A stretch of 64,000 nt of DNA from a methanogenic archaeon ISO4-H5 (GCA_001560915.1 CP014214.1:248001-312000), one strand, 5' to 3'; positions 1 through 8,652 are shown, counted from the first letter of the stretch. Translations and numbers: made by a program. The notes: generated by a model not told the origin, from the letters alone.

Positions 1-2
1 CC

Positions 3-890
3 ATCACCGCCTTCCTCTACCGCTGCGACTCCGCATTCTTCACGGAGCCCCTCGACGGTATGCTGGTGGACAAGAAGTTCTACGGACTGCTGGTCATGGA
101 CAGGAAAGAGGCCACCATCGGTATGCTGGCCGGAACCAAGATCCAGGTGCTCAAGCACTTCGAGTCCATGGTCCCCTCGAAGCACCACCAGGGAGGTCAG
201 TCGTCCGTCCGTTTCGAGAGGCTTATCGAGATTGCCGCTCACGAGTTCTTCAAGAAGATCGCAGACAACTGCACCACTTGCTTCCTGGACAACCTGATGG
301 ACCTGGAGGGTATCATCATCGGAGGACACTCCCCCACCAAGGATTTCTTCTACAACGAGCAGTACCTTCACCACGAGCTCCAGAAGAAGGTCATCAAGCC
401 CCTCATCGATACAGGTTACACCGACGAATCCGGACTGAAGGAGCTCGTCGACAACGCACAGGGCTCCATCGCCGACCAGCAGCTTTCCCAGGAGAGGGAG
501 ATGATGCAGAGGCTGTTCCGCGAGATCAGGAAGACCGAGGGCGGACTCGACGCCTACGGAGAGGACGATGTGCGCCACTGCGCCGAGATGGGTGCGGTCG
601 ACACCTTCCTCATCTCCAGCCAGCTCAGGAAGTACCGCTGCAACTGCCAGTGCAGTTCCGGACACACTTTCGACATCACCATCGACGATCCCGAAGCACC
701 CCTGAAATGTCCCCAGTGCGGGGCCAACGCCAAGGTGCTCGACAGCAAGGACCTTATCGACGACTTCTTCGAGATGGCCGACACCTACAATTCGAACATG
801 CAGCTGATCACCCCCGATTCCGAGGAGGGAGGAATGCTCCTGAAGGCTTTCGGAGGAATCGCAGCGCTTCTCAGGTACAGACTGGAGTGA
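3..890 (+). CDS. prf1: Archaeal/eukaryotic-type peptide chain release factor aRF1, 5' truncated
   Basis: The C-terminal 295 residues of class I release factor aRF1 are present; the reading frame is open to the window edge, so the start and the codon-recognition domain lie upstream. The peptidyl-tRNA hydrolysis motif GGQ is at bases 192-200. It sits in VPSKHHQGGQSS, where most homologues have G rather than S after VP. A Cys-rich segment near bases 634-723 (CNCQC, CPQCG) fits the C-terminal mini-domain of aRF1. The factor ends translation at stop codons. In a lineage that may decode UAG it competes with the suppressor tRNA. The argS start follows four bases after the stop. Confidence 0.93.
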   Translation: MTAFLYRCDSAFFTEPLDGMLVDKKFYGLLVMDRKEATIGMLAGTKIQVLKHFESMVPSKHHQGGQSSVRFERLIEIAAHEFFKKIADNCTTCFLDNLMDLEGIIIGGHSPTKDFFYNEQYLHHELQKKVIKPLIDTGYTDESGLKELVDNAQGSIADQQLSQEREMMQRLFREIRKTEGGLDAYGEDDVRHCAEMGAVDTFLISSQLRKYRCNCQCSSGHTFDITIDDPEAPLKCPQCGANAKVLDSKDLIDDFFEMADTYNSNMQLITPDSEEGGMLLKAFGGIAALLRYRLE

Positions 891-894
891 TAGA

Positions 895-2640
895 ATGATC
901 GTAATGGAGAAGTTCGTCGCGGAATGCGAGGATGCTGTCGTCAAGGCACTGGCAGCCATGGGTGCCCCTTCCGACCTGAAACTGGTCAAGGAGTTCCCCG
1001 AAACTGCCGATCTGGCTATACCCTGTTTCACTTTCGCAAAACCCCTCAAGATGGCCCCTGTCGTCATCGCGGAGAAGATTGCCTCGGAGATTAAGGCCCC
1101 CTGCGGTCTCATCGCCGGGGTCACCCCCCTCAACGGATACCTGAACTTCACGGTGGACACCACCGCCCTCGTCACCGACCTCCTCACCGAGGTAGCGGAG
1201 CAGGGTGATTCCTTCGGCAAAGGCAAGCCCACCGGCATCAGGGTCAATGTCGAGCACACTTCCACCAACCCCACCGGACCCGTTCACGTGGGACGTGCAA
1301 GGAACCCCATCATCGGAGACACCCTCGCACGCTGCCTGAGGATGCGCGGACACGACGTCACCACCGAATACTACGTAAATGACGTAGGAAAGCAGGTCGT
1401 CATGATGTCCTGGGGAGTCGCCAACGTGACCCCCGAGGAGGTCCAGAAGGAGATCGAGGAGACCGAGAAGGCCGACGACCGTGACAAGGTGGACCACAGG
1501 CTGGTCTACAACTACAGGGTCGCCACCAAGAAGATCCACGAGGTTCCCGAGATGGAGGCCGAGATCGCCAGTCTCCTGGAGAGGTTCGAGGCCGGTGACC
1601 AGGAGGTCATCGACTACGTGAAGAAAGTGGCGGAGACCATGCTGGGAGGAATCAACGAGACCCTCGCATCCATGAACGTCACCCTCGACAGGTACACCTG
1701 GGAATCCAAGTTCATCGCCAACGGCGCAGCCAAGGAGATCGTCTCCAAGTTGCAGAACACCCCCTATTCCGGAAAGACTGATGACGGTGCGTCCTACGTC
1801 GACCTCAAGGACTTCGGAATCCACGGAAAGAACACCAAGTTCACCTTCACCCGTTCCGACGGAACCACCCTTTACACCACCAGGGACCTTGCCTACCACA
1901 TGGACAAGTTCTCCCGTGCCGACAGGGTCATCGACGTCCTCGGAGAGGACCAGAAGCTGGGGTCCCAGCAGCTGTGTTCCGCACTCCAGATCATGGGCGT
2001 CGACAGGAAGCCCGAGGCACTGTTCTATGCCTTCGTCTCCCTCCCCGAGGGAAGGATGTCCACCCGTAAGGGTGTCGTCGTCTACCTCGACGATCTGATC
2101 GATGAGGCAGTCGACCGTGCCTACGCGGAGATCCAGAAACGCCGCAGCGACCTTTCCGAGGAGCAGATGCAGGCTATCGCCAGGGCGGTCGGAGTAGGTG
2201 CCGTCAGGTACAATATCGTCCGTGTCGGTTCCGACAAGCAGCTGGTCTTCAAGTGGGAGGATGCGCTGTCCTTCGACGGAAACAGCGGACCATACTTACA
2301 GTATGTCCACGCCAGGGCCTGTTCCATCCTACGCAAGGCAGGCAAGTTCGAGTCCTGCACCGACGGTTCCAAGCTCACCGATGAGTACGAGATCAAACTC
2401 GCCAAGGCACTCGCCAGGTTCGAGGCCGTACTCAAGGACATCGACGAGACCAAGCGCGTCAACATGATGCCCGCCTACGGACACGAGGTAGCGGCCATCT
2501 TCAACCAGTTCTACGCAGCTGTGCCAGTACTTCAGGCTAACGATGCCAGGGAGGCCCGTCTCACCCTTGTGGAGGCCACCCGTGTCGTGCTGAAGAACGT
2601 CCTCTGGTGTCTCGGTATCGAATCCCCCGAGGAGATGTGA
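895..2640 (+). CDS. argS: Arginyl-tRNA synthetase
   Basis: This 581-residue class I synthetase charges tRNA-Arg. The N-terminal Arg-tRNA-synthetase additional domain is followed by the HIGH-type signature HVGR near residue 130 (PTGPVHVGRARNP). A KMSKS-type loop, RMSTRKG, is near residue 388, and the C-terminal helical anticodon-binding (DALR) domain completes the protein. The start at MIVMEKF is four bases after the prf1 stop, so the two are probably cotranscribed; a second ATG three codons in is also possible. Length is normal for an archaeal ArgS. Confidence 0.97.
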   Translation: MIVMEKFVAECEDAVVKALAAMGAPSDLKLVKEFPETADLAIPCFTFAKPLKMAPVVIAEKIASEIKAPCGLIAGVTPLNGYLNFTVDTTALVTDLLTEVAEQGDSFGKGKPTGIRVNVEHTSTNPTGPVHVGRARNPIIGDTLARCLRMRGHDVTTEYYVNDVGKQVVMMSWGVANVTPEEVQKEIEETEKADDRDKVDHRLVYNYRVATKKIHEVPEMEAEIASLLERFEAGDQEVIDYVKKVAETMLGGINETLASMNVTLDRYTWESKFIANGAAKEIVSKLQNTPYSGKTDDGASYVDLKDFGIHGKNTKFTFTRSDGTTLYTTRDLAYHMDKFSRADRVIDVLGEDQKLGSQQLCSALQIMGVDRKPEALFYAFVSLPEGRMSTRKGVVVYLDDLIDEAVDRAYAEIQKRRSDLSEEQMQAIARAVGVGAVRYNIVRVGSDKQLVFKWEDALSFDGNSGPYLQYVHARACSILRKAGKFESCTDGSKLTDEYEIKLAKALARFEAVLKDIDETKRVNMMPAYGHEVAAIFNQFYAAVPVLQANDAREARLTLVEATRVVLKNVLWCLGIESPEEM

Positions 2641-2642
2641 AC

Positions 2643-3140
2643 ATGGAATTCCGTCCCATGAAGCTCAAGGACCTGAAGAAGGTCCGCGAGCTGGAGATAG
2701 AGCTCATCAAGGAGTACTTCTCCAGCACATTGGAGAACAAATGGGACGAATTCCCCGAGGAATGGCGCGACAATCTTGGCGCCAGCAGCAGAAACCATTT
2801 CCAACCCTATCTCGACAGCGGCCTGAGTTTCGTTGCCGAGGAGGATGGGGAGATCTATGGATTCATCTTCGCACAGATGCTCCACCATATCGCCGATTGC
2901 AACAATCTCGTTTGGATCGAGAACATGGGTGTCGATCCCATGGTCCGTAGGAACGAGATCGGCTACCGCCTGCTCAGGGAGACCCTGAGGGCGGGAAGGG
3001 CGCAGGGTGCGGAGGTCGCCCACAGCATGATCCAGCCGGACAATGCACCGTCGATCATGCTTCACAAGAAGATCGGGTTCTTCATCGATAACCGCAAGAT
3101 AGCGCTCATCGATCTCAAGGATCCAAAACTCACACTCTGA
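2643..3140 (+). CDS. GNAT-family N-acetyltransferase
   Basis: This 165-residue protein has the GNAT fold order: an N-terminal EFRPMKLKDLKKVRELE strand-helix, a central strand with IENMGVDPMVRRNEIGYRLLRE (acetyl-CoA pyrophosphate-binding loop of the R/Q-x-x-G-x-G/A type in a divergent form), and a C-terminal NAPSIMLHKKIGF segment typical of motif B. The ATG at 2643 lies three bases after the argS stop, so it is the third gene of a prf1-argS run. The substrate cannot be told; ribosomal protein or small-molecule acetylation are both possible. Confidence 0.85.
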   Translation: MEFRPMKLKDLKKVRELEIELIKEYFSSTLENKWDEFPEEWRDNLGASSRNHFQPYLDSGLSFVAEEDGEIYGFIFAQMLHHIADCNNLVWIENMGVDPMVRRNEIGYRLLRETLRAGRAQGAEVAHSMIQPDNAPSIMLHKKIGFFIDNRKIALIDLKDPKLTL

Positions 3141-3192
3141 TCTTCATAAAAAAGGATGTTTAAAGGGTTTGAGTGGGTGAATCCTTTCGGAC

Positions 3193-3450
3193 TCACTCTT
3201 TTTCCTTTGCCTCGAGCTCTGCCTTGGCCTTGTTGGTGGCCCTGGTGATGATCATGGTGGCGGCAACCGCGATGACGGTAACGAGGAGGGCGTAGATGAA
3301 CAGCCCGACGAGGTCATCAGCAGTTCCGAAGATTGCTGCGATGACTGCCTTGATGGTCTCGTTCCATGCAAGAGCGGCGACCAGTCCGAACGCAGAGATA
3401 ATCAGTGCGGACAGGGACTGAAGGAACTGAAGCTTGAAAGAATCAGCCAT
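3193..3450 (-). CDS. Small two-helix membrane protein, DUF5654-like
   Basis: This 85-residue protein resembles the DUF5654 family common in Thermoplasmata and methanogens. Two hydrophobic segments are visible (about residues 14-30 and 48-68, LVGLFIYALLVTVIAVAATMIITRA), with the AALAWNETIKA stretch between them and a Lys/Glu-rich C-tail. No catalytic motif is visible and the function is unknown. A TATA-like tract lies between 3450 and 3480. Confidence 0.75.
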   Translation of the reverse strand: MADSFKLQFLQSLSALIISAFGLVAALAWNETIKAVIAAIFGTADDLVGLFIYALLVTVIAVAATMIITRATNKAKAELEAKEKE

Positions 3451-3497
3451 GTATTGTTTAATTCTATTTCTTTATAAAAGCATATTGGAAAAGGATT

Positions 3498-3515
3498 CCG
3501 CCCCCGGAGGGGCGG
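3498..3515 (-). terminator. Stem-loop terminator after the 3526-4152 gene
   Basis: A seven-pair stem CCGCCCC / GGGGCGG with loop CGGA is followed on the minus strand by a T-rich run (TCCTTTTCC). It lies 11 bases downstream of the stop of the surface-protein gene. Confidence 0.6.
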
Positions 3516-3525
3516 TAAATGAGTT

Positions 3526-4152
3526 TCACTTCCTTCTGGAACTTGTGTACTTTATCTTGCCGGTCTCTTCGGAACCGCCATACTTCTTCTTCTCGGTCTT
3601 GGTGGGGGCGGCCTGGGGCTCAGCGGCCTTGGCAGCCTCTTTCTCCTGTTCAAGCTCGGTGAAGGTGGTGGTGGGCTTGTTCCTGGGGTTGGCACGCATG
3701 TAGATGACAGCGATGATGACGACGATGATTGCAACAATCACGATTGCGACGTACGTGGTGAGGTTGGACCAGACGTTCTTGGCGACGTTGAGGTTGTACG
3801 CTGCCGAAGCGGTTGTACCGTCATTGGTGAGCTGGATGCTGAGCTGGTGGGTTCCCGCGGACAGCTTGAAGCTCACGGAGATGGAAGTCGTGGTACTTTC
3901 GACGGTCTGGGTCTGGGTTTTGATGACATTGGTGTTCTCGAGGATGGTGATGGTGGCTTCTCCGTCGACAACGGTTACGGGGATGGTCAGAGTACCTTCG
4001 CGGTCCTGTTTGAAACCGGATGCGCTGATACCGTCCTGGTTGATTCCGATTGCATCGGACTCGGATGCAACAACGACTGCACCGAATGCCACGACGGTCA
4101 TCAGGAGGGCTGCCAGGAGAGTGAAGGTCTTCTTGGCGTTGACGGTGATCAT
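3526..4152 (-). CDS. Secreted, membrane-anchored Ig-like surface protein
   Basis: This 208-residue protein has an N-terminal signal sequence (LLAALLMTVVAFGAVVVAS). A beta-rich extracellular part of about 110 residues follows, with a CARDB/Ig-like pattern (TTTSISVSFKLSAGTHQLSIQL). A transmembrane helix lies near residue 135 (TYVAIVIVAIIVVIIAVIYM), and a cytoplasmic Lys/Glu/Ala tail ends in RRK. Its start overlaps the stop of purP by four bases (ATGA), so it is translationally coupled to purP despite the unrelated role. The function is unknown; a cell-envelope or adhesion role is inference. Confidence 0.75.
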   Translation of the reverse strand: MITVNAKKTFTLLAALLMTVVAFGAVVVASESDAIGINQDGISASGFKQDREGTLTIPVTVVDGEATITILENTNVIKTQTQTVESTTTSISVSFKLSAGTHQLSIQLTNDGTTASAAYNLNVAKNVWSNLTTYVAIVIVAIIVVIIAVIYMRANPRNKPTTTFTELEQEKEAAKAAEPQAAPTKTEKKKYGGSEETGKIKYTSSRRK

Positions 4153-5306
4153 GAGACGATTTCCTCCAGCCTCTCCTGCTCGATTCCTTCCCTGACCATT
4201 CTTGCAAGTCTCCTTCCGGTGCTCATGTTGGTGCGGTAGAGGGAGTTTCCGTAGGGGTGTCCGACATCCATGTGGACGTTGGTTCCTCCTCCGATCCTGG
4301 GCGCCACATCGTAGATGTAGAAGTGCAGGTCCTTGTCGACGCAGGTCTGGAGACAGAAGGGTCCGACGATTCCGGGGTCGTAGTGGGTCTTGGAGGCGGC
4401 GACGTATTTCTCGGCCATCTCGAAGGCCTTGTCGAGGAGGGACTCCCTGAGGGTGGCGGAGTTGTGTCCGCAGACGGTGTACTCGGGGATGATTCCGTCG
4501 TTCTCGAGCTCGACCTGCTGTTTTCCGGGGAGCCTGACATATCCGTCGAGGGAGGACTCGAACCTCCAGTCGATACCGAGGAGCTCCACTTTTTCTCCGT
4601 TCTCCTTGATGGGGTCGTAGAAGAAGTCGAGGTTGAAGACAGGACCGATGATGTACTGCTCCATCCTGGCGTGCTTCTCGAAGTCGGGGGTCAGGACGCC
4701 CTGTTTGATGAGCTCCTGGGACTTCTCCACGTACTGCTCGTAGGAGACGGCGGTGAAGAATCCCCTCTCGAGTTTCTTCTGGGCGTGGTGGACCTTGATG
4801 ATGGTGAGGCCGTCGATGTCCTCGGGCTTCTCCACTTTCTTGGGGAAGGGAAGGTTGGCTTTCTCGAGGATCCAGTAGTAATCACGGGCCTCTCCCCTCT
4901 CTTCGGACCTGAGCATGTTCCTGCTTCCAATCATGGGGACCTTCCAGTCGTTCTCGACGGAGTCGATGTCGACGTAGGATGTGAAGGACCTGTTGGGGAC
5001 CCAGAGGGTGTTGGTGTCCATCAGGAACTTCTGGTTCTCGGGTTTCATGACGTCCACGAACTTGTCGACGAGAAGGGTGTCGTCGACGAATCCGCAGAGG
5101 TGGTTTCCTTTGCTGTCGTTGTAGGACCTGAAGTACCTGTCGAAGGTCTTCTCCCTGCCCTTCTGGCACACTGCGAGGGTCTTGAAGCCCTCCTCGTATG
5201 CTCCGTCGCAGGTGTCGAGTGCGGAGTGGGACCCGAGTACTCCGATCCTTGCCTCTTTCTTGTTATAGCGGCCGAGATTAGCCAAAACTTCATCTCTGCT
5301 GATCAT
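4149..5306 (-). CDS. purP: PurP, formate-dependent AICAR formyltransferase (FAICAR synthetase)
   Basis: This 385-residue ATP-grasp enzyme matches archaeal PurP throughout: an N-terminal RIGVLGSHSALDTCDGA segment, a central EERGEARDYYWILEKANLPFPKK, and a C-terminal IYDVAPRIGGGTN loop typical of metal/ATP binding. PurP forms FAICAR from AICAR with formate and ATP, replacing folate-dependent PurH in methanogens. Length matches the family. Together with purF at 29.7 kb it supports an archaeal de novo purine pathway. Confidence 0.95.
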   Translation of the reverse strand: MISRDEVLANLGRYNKKEARIGVLGSHSALDTCDGAYEEGFKTLAVCQKGREKTFDRYFRSYNDSKGNHLCGFVDDTLLVDKFVDVMKPENQKFLMDTNTLWVPNRSFTSYVDIDSVENDWKVPMIGSRNMLRSEERGEARDYYWILEKANLPFPKKVEKPEDIDGLTIIKVHHAQKKLERGFFTAVSYEQYVEKSQELIKQGVLTPDFEKHARMEQYIIGPVFNLDFFYDPIKENGEKVELLGIDWRFESSLDGYVRLPGKQQVELENDGIIPEYTVCGHNSATLRESLLDKAFEMAEKYVAASKTHYDPGIVGPFCLQTCVDKDLHFYIYDVAPRIGGGTNVHMDVGHPYGNSLYRTNMSTGRRLARMVREGIEQERLEEIVS

Positions 5307-5369
5307 GTTGATTCCTGTCTGTGGATAGCCTTTCCCCCTATAATAAGGACACGTGCCCGCGCGTGTGCC

Positions 5370-6629
5370 TCAGATGAAAAACGAGATGACGAACACCAGT
5401 ACGGCGGAGCCGAGCAGATCCATGACGGAGGAGGTGATCGGGATACTGTGGTCGTCGGGGTCGAGACCGAACTTGGTGGCGGCTATCGCCACGTAATACG
5501 AGAGCAGGTTCAGGATGGTGGTGGCCAGGAATCCCGCCAGCAGGATGATGGCTAGGGTCCTGCCGAGACCTATGTTGTCTACCCCTCCGGTGAGGATCAT
5601 GGCCGCGAACGAGATCAGGCCGATGTACAGGAAGGTCACCATGGCGCAGATGTACATGAGGACGAAGTTCTCGCCGGCTCCCGCACGGGGGATCCAGTCA
5701 GACTCCAGGGTACCGAGGTGGATCATGGACGACAGCCTGGAGGTGAGCATTCCGGAGAGGGCGTTGCCCTGGTTCAGGAAGGCGGGCAGCATGATGATCA
5801 GCACAGCGTATGCGATGAGGGCGTCCTGCTGGTCCTGGATGACGATTCCCGCTCCGATCTCGAAGATGAGGCAGATCATGAGGATGGGAAGGGACTGTAC
5901 CAATACACGCTTCGCCTCGCCGGAGAAGTCCCTCCTTCCGACCTTGCGTTTGAGTATGTAAACACCGAAAACAACGGTGACCGCGATGAGGGCGAAGGAC
6001 ACTCCGATGATGATCCATTCCCCATGTGCCAGCTCAAGGATTTTGTCCTTGAAGAGCCAGGTCGCGACGAAGATCATCGGCATGGTCACGATGTCTCCGA
6101 TGGCGGCAATCAGAGGGGCGGTGATGTTGTCCACGTCCCACTCCCTCTTGTTGCCCACATAGGCGATGAGGATGTTGAACATCAGCACGATGATTCCCGA
6201 GATCACTCCGCCCACGGTGGATATGAAGATGAAATCGAAGACGGTGATGTTGGCGTTGAAGAATGCAGCAGCGACGGCCCAGGTGGTCACACCCATGGCA
6301 ATCGACATGATCAGCGTGAGGAGGATGGTGGATTCCACGTTCGCCCTCAGGACCGTACCCTTGCGGAGACTCATCTCGAAGGTACCGATGTTCATGGCGG
6401 TACCGATCCTGCTTCCCATGGCGCCGAAGATGTTACCCCTCATGCCGATGGCCGAGTAGATGAGGATCATCATACCGGAGATGCTGACGAGGGTCTCCTC
6501 CATGGTGGAGAGGAGGATACCGGCGAAGAGGTCCGCGGTTCCGGCGATGACGAGTGCCGTCAGGCCCATCACTATTGCGGATTTGTTCCGCGCGATGAAA
6601 CCTTTAGCAGAGCCGTACCTACCGGACAA
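5370..6629 (-). CDS. MgtE/SLC41-type magnesium transporter with two MgtE membrane domains
   Basis: This 419-residue integral membrane protein has two tandem halves, each like the MgtE integral domain: GMRGNIFGAMGSRIGTAMN near residue 65 and LNQGNALSGMLTSRLSSMIHLG near residue 290. The double-domain form without N and CBS domains is the SLC41-like architecture seen in archaea. It probably moves Mg2+ across the cytoplasmic membrane. It is divergent from two PhoU/TrkA_C paralogues, and the 195-bp gap holds two TATA-like tracts in opposite directions. Mg2+ specificity is by homology only. Confidence 0.88.
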   Translation of the reverse strand: MSGRYGSAKGFIARNKSAIVMGLTALVIAGTADLFAGILLSTMEETLVSISGMMILIYSAIGMRGNIFGAMGSRIGTAMNIGTFEMSLRKGTVLRANVESTILLTLIMSIAMGVTTWAVAAAFFNANITVFDFIFISTVGGVISGIIVLMFNILIAYVGNKREWDVDNITAPLIAAIGDIVTMPMIFVATWLFKDKILELAHGEWIIIGVSFALIAVTVVFGVYILKRKVGRRDFSGEAKRVLVQSLPILMICLIFEIGAGIVIQDQQDALIAYAVLIIMLPAFLNQGNALSGMLTSRLSSMIHLGTLESDWIPRAGAGENFVLMYICAMVTFLYIGLISFAAMILTGGVDNIGLGRTLAIILLAGFLATTILNLLSYYVAIAATKFGLDPDDHSIPITSSVMDLLGSAVLVFVISFFI

Positions 6630-6746
6630 AAAATCACCTCAAACCATGTTACTTCGGAAAGGGGATTTCCGTTATTATATAAATGGGACACGCACCCACG
6701 TTTATATAGCGTGCAAGCGTTCAAAATAAGCGATACTTGCAAAGTA

Positions 6747-6824
6747 TAGGTGAACCCAGTTGCCTAATAGTCATTCGCGTTCGGCCTTAACGAAGGCCCC
6801 CGGAACCAAAGGGGGAGAACTCTG
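6747..6824 (+). promoter_or_regulatory. Structured leader able to hide the ribosome-binding site of the 6825 gene
   Basis: Upstream of the 6825 start two hairpins overlap. Hairpin 1 is GGCCTT (6783-6788) / AAGGCC (6793-6798) with loop AACG. Hairpin 2 is CCCCC (6797-6801) / GGGGG (6811-6815), and its 3' arm is the purine-rich putative Shine-Dalgarno tract. Both need C6797-C6798, so they compete at their junction. A TATA-like tract (TTTATATAG) lies near 6700-6708. A cis-acting translational switch is inference. Confidence 0.4.
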
Positions 6825-7538
6825 ATGAGCGACCCCGATGATATTTCTAACCTTCAGCACGTGGACATGTCTGTCCGCGAATTATTAACCGAGATGAAAG
6901 ACACCTCCGAGGTCATCGTCGATCTCGCATACGCCTCGCTGATGTACAACAGCGACAACATGGCCCAGAAGGTCCGCGACCTGGAGGATGACATGGACGA
7001 CCTGAAGTTCGCCATCCGTTACAAGGCACTCCTGTCCAGCAGGACCAAGGAGGACGCCAGGCAGCTCTCCGGTCTCTTGGAGGTGGCATCCGCCGCCGAC
7101 AGGATCTCCAACGCGGCATCGGACATCGTGAGCCTGCTGAGGTTCCCGCCGGAGAAGAGGCCGCTCATCACCGATATCCTGCTGGAGTCCGATGAGAGGA
7201 TCCGTATGATCCGCATCAAGCCGGAGTCCACCATGGTCGGGAATACCATCGAGAGGCTGGCCATCGAGGCCAACACCGGATGCAAGATCATCGCCATCAA
7301 GAACCGTCACGGATGGACCTACGACCCTGAGTACGATATGAAGATCAGGGCCAATGATGACATCGTGGTCCGCGGTACCGACGACGGTGCAGACCTCCTT
7401 ACCCAGTATGCCGCAGGCAGGAAGGAGTGGGTCTTCGAGGAGACCCCCACCGAGGAGCAGGCGGAGCAGGAAGCGGAGGAGAACGAGCGCGAGGAGGAAC
7501 AGCTCTCGGAGGAGCTCAGAGGAGATGATGAGGAATGA
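6825..7538 (+). CDS. PhoU-like / TrkA_C regulatory protein (paralogue 1)
   Basis: This 237-residue cytoplasmic protein has an N-terminal PhoU-like helical region (about residues 15-115, with MKDTSEVIVDLAYASLMY). A TrkA_C/RCK-C ligand-binding domain follows (about 125-205, MIRIKPESTMVGNTIERL ... ANDDIVVRGT), and then a very acidic Glu-rich tail. It resembles accessory proteins encoded beside SLC41/MgtE-type transporters in archaea. The stop overlaps the start of the next, homologous gene by four bases (ATGA), so the two are coupled. A gating or sensing role for the divergent Mg2+ transporter is inferred from position. Confidence 0.82.
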   Translation: MSDPDDISNLQHVDMSVRELLTEMKDTSEVIVDLAYASLMYNSDNMAQKVRDLEDDMDDLKFAIRYKALLSSRTKEDARQLSGLLEVASAADRISNAASDIVSLLRFPPEKRPLITDILLESDERIRMIRIKPESTMVGNTIERLAIEANTGCKIIAIKNRHGWTYDPEYDMKIRANDDIVVRGTDDGADLLTQYAAGRKEWVFEETPTEEQAEQEAEENEREEEQLSEELRGDDEE

Positions 7539-8113
7539 AGTCCAAACTCGAATCCATGTTCCTGGAGCTGAAGGACACCTCAGAGATGATGGTGGACCTT
7601 GCGTATTCCTCGCTGCTTTATGATAACGTCGAAATCGCCGAGGAGGTCCTGTCACTGTACGACCGCATGGAGGAACTCTCCGAGAGGATCCAGGACGAGA
7701 TCGTTCAGGTCAGCCGTTCCATGCCCGACGAGGTCGCCAGGGCTGTGGTCACTACCCGTCTCATGGATAGCATCCTAGAGATCGCCGATGCGGCCCGTTC
7801 CATCGCAGATGTCGTGGTCAGAGGATTGGCAGAACACCCTGTGCTGGCACTGTCGATCCGCGACTCGGATACAACCATGTGTCTCGCCAAGGTCGGAAGC
7901 GAATCCATCCTTGCCGGCAAGACCCTCGGGGAGCACTCGCTCGCCACCAACACGGGAATGTTCGTCCTCGCCGTAAGGAGGGAGGATGACTACATCTTCG
8001 GTCCCGGATGGGACACCCGTCTCGAAGCGGGAGACATCCTCATCGCGAGGGGTCCCGAGGACGCTGTCAGTTACTTCAAGGACATCGTCGACGGAACCAG
8101 GACCGAATTCTGA
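7535..8113 (+). CDS. PhoU-like / TrkA_C regulatory protein (paralogue 2)
   Basis: This 192-residue protein has the same layout as its upstream paralogue: a PhoU-like helical half with LKDTSEMMVDLAYSSLLYDN, then a TrkA_C half with KVGSESILAGKTLGEHSLATNTG and AGDILIARGPEDAV. It lacks the acidic tail. The start ATG overlaps the previous stop. The pair looks like a tandem duplication that may form a hetero-oligomeric regulator of the divergent transporter; that is inference. Confidence 0.82.
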   Translation: MKSKLESMFLELKDTSEMMVDLAYSSLLYDNVEIAEEVLSLYDRMEELSERIQDEIVQVSRSMPDEVARAVVTTRLMDSILEIADAARSIADVVVRGLAEHPVLALSIRDSDTTMCLAKVGSESILAGKTLGEHSLATNTGMFVLAVRREDDYIFGPGWDTRLEAGDILIARGPEDAVSYFKDIVDGTRTEF

Positions 8114-8121
8114 AACTTTCC

Positions 8122-8141
8122 TGCCCCGGGTCGCTGGGGCA
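8122..8141 (+). terminator. Stem-loop terminator between convergent genes
   Basis: The six-pair stem TGCCCC / GGGGCA is followed by CTCTTTTC on the plus strand. It ends the PhoU/TrkA_C pair just before the convergent crcB stop. Confidence 0.5.
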
Positions 8142-8147
8142 CTCTTT

Positions 8148-8522
8148 TCATATTCCAGCCACAAAGATTCCTGCGTATCTGCCGATTATAGCTCCGACCA
8201 CACAGATTCCTGCGTTGAGGATGAAGTTCAGTCCCGCCTGCCAGACTTTGCCGTCAAAGAATAATCCTACGGTGTCGAGAGTGAAAGTTGACATGGTCGT
8301 GAACGCACCGATCAAACCGGTGAAAAGGAAGAGTCTGGTCTCCAGGCTCATGCCTGTGTAGGCGAACATGATGAATGCCATCATGAACGAACCGATGATG
8401 TTGACCGTGAACGTGGCCCAGGGGAACTGGCTCGAATCTATGAACTGGCCGACTAAGAATCTGAGGACGGCACCGATGGCTCCGCCCAATGCCACAAGCA
8501 GGATCTCGGTAGGGGTTATCAT
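8148..8522 (-). CDS. crcB: CrcB/Fluc fluoride channel
   Basis: This 124-residue protein has four membrane helices. The family signatures are GGAIGAVLRFLVGQ near residue 14, NIIGSFMMAF near 41 and GLIGAFTTMSTFTLDT near 69. CrcB forms a dual-topology dimeric F- channel that relieves fluoride toxicity. Only one copy is seen, so it would work as a homodimer. I see no fluoride riboswitch in the 55-base gap upstream, which ends at a tRNA gene. Confidence 0.93.
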   Translation of the reverse strand: MITPTEILLVALGGAIGAVLRFLVGQFIDSSQFPWATFTVNIIGSFMMAFIMFAYTGMSLETRLFLFTGLIGAFTTMSTFTLDTVGLFFDGKVWQAGLNFILNAGICVVGAIIGRYAGIFVAGI

Positions 8523-8576
8523 ATTATCAGGTCAATCCATGGGTTACCCAACGGAAGAGAAGTCGAAAAGTAAGAG

Positions 8577-8652
8577 TGGTAGCCCCGTCCAGATTCGAAC
8601 TGAAGTCCCAAGATCCAGAGTCTCGGATGATTGACCACTACACTACGGGGCT
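8577..8652 (-). tRNA. tRNA-Gln (CTG anticodon)
   Basis: The acceptor stem AGCCCCG / CGGGGCT, anticodon stem CGAGA / TCTTG with loop CTCTGGA (anticodon CTG), and T-arm with TTCGAAT are all present. Discriminator A and an encoded CCA (8577-8579) complete the 3' end. There is no intron. Confidence 0.95.

Noticed and set aside
8523-8576. Fluoride riboswitch before crcB
   Set aside because: The gap is only 54 bases to the tRNA-Gln gene and lacks the conserved pseudoknot sequence.
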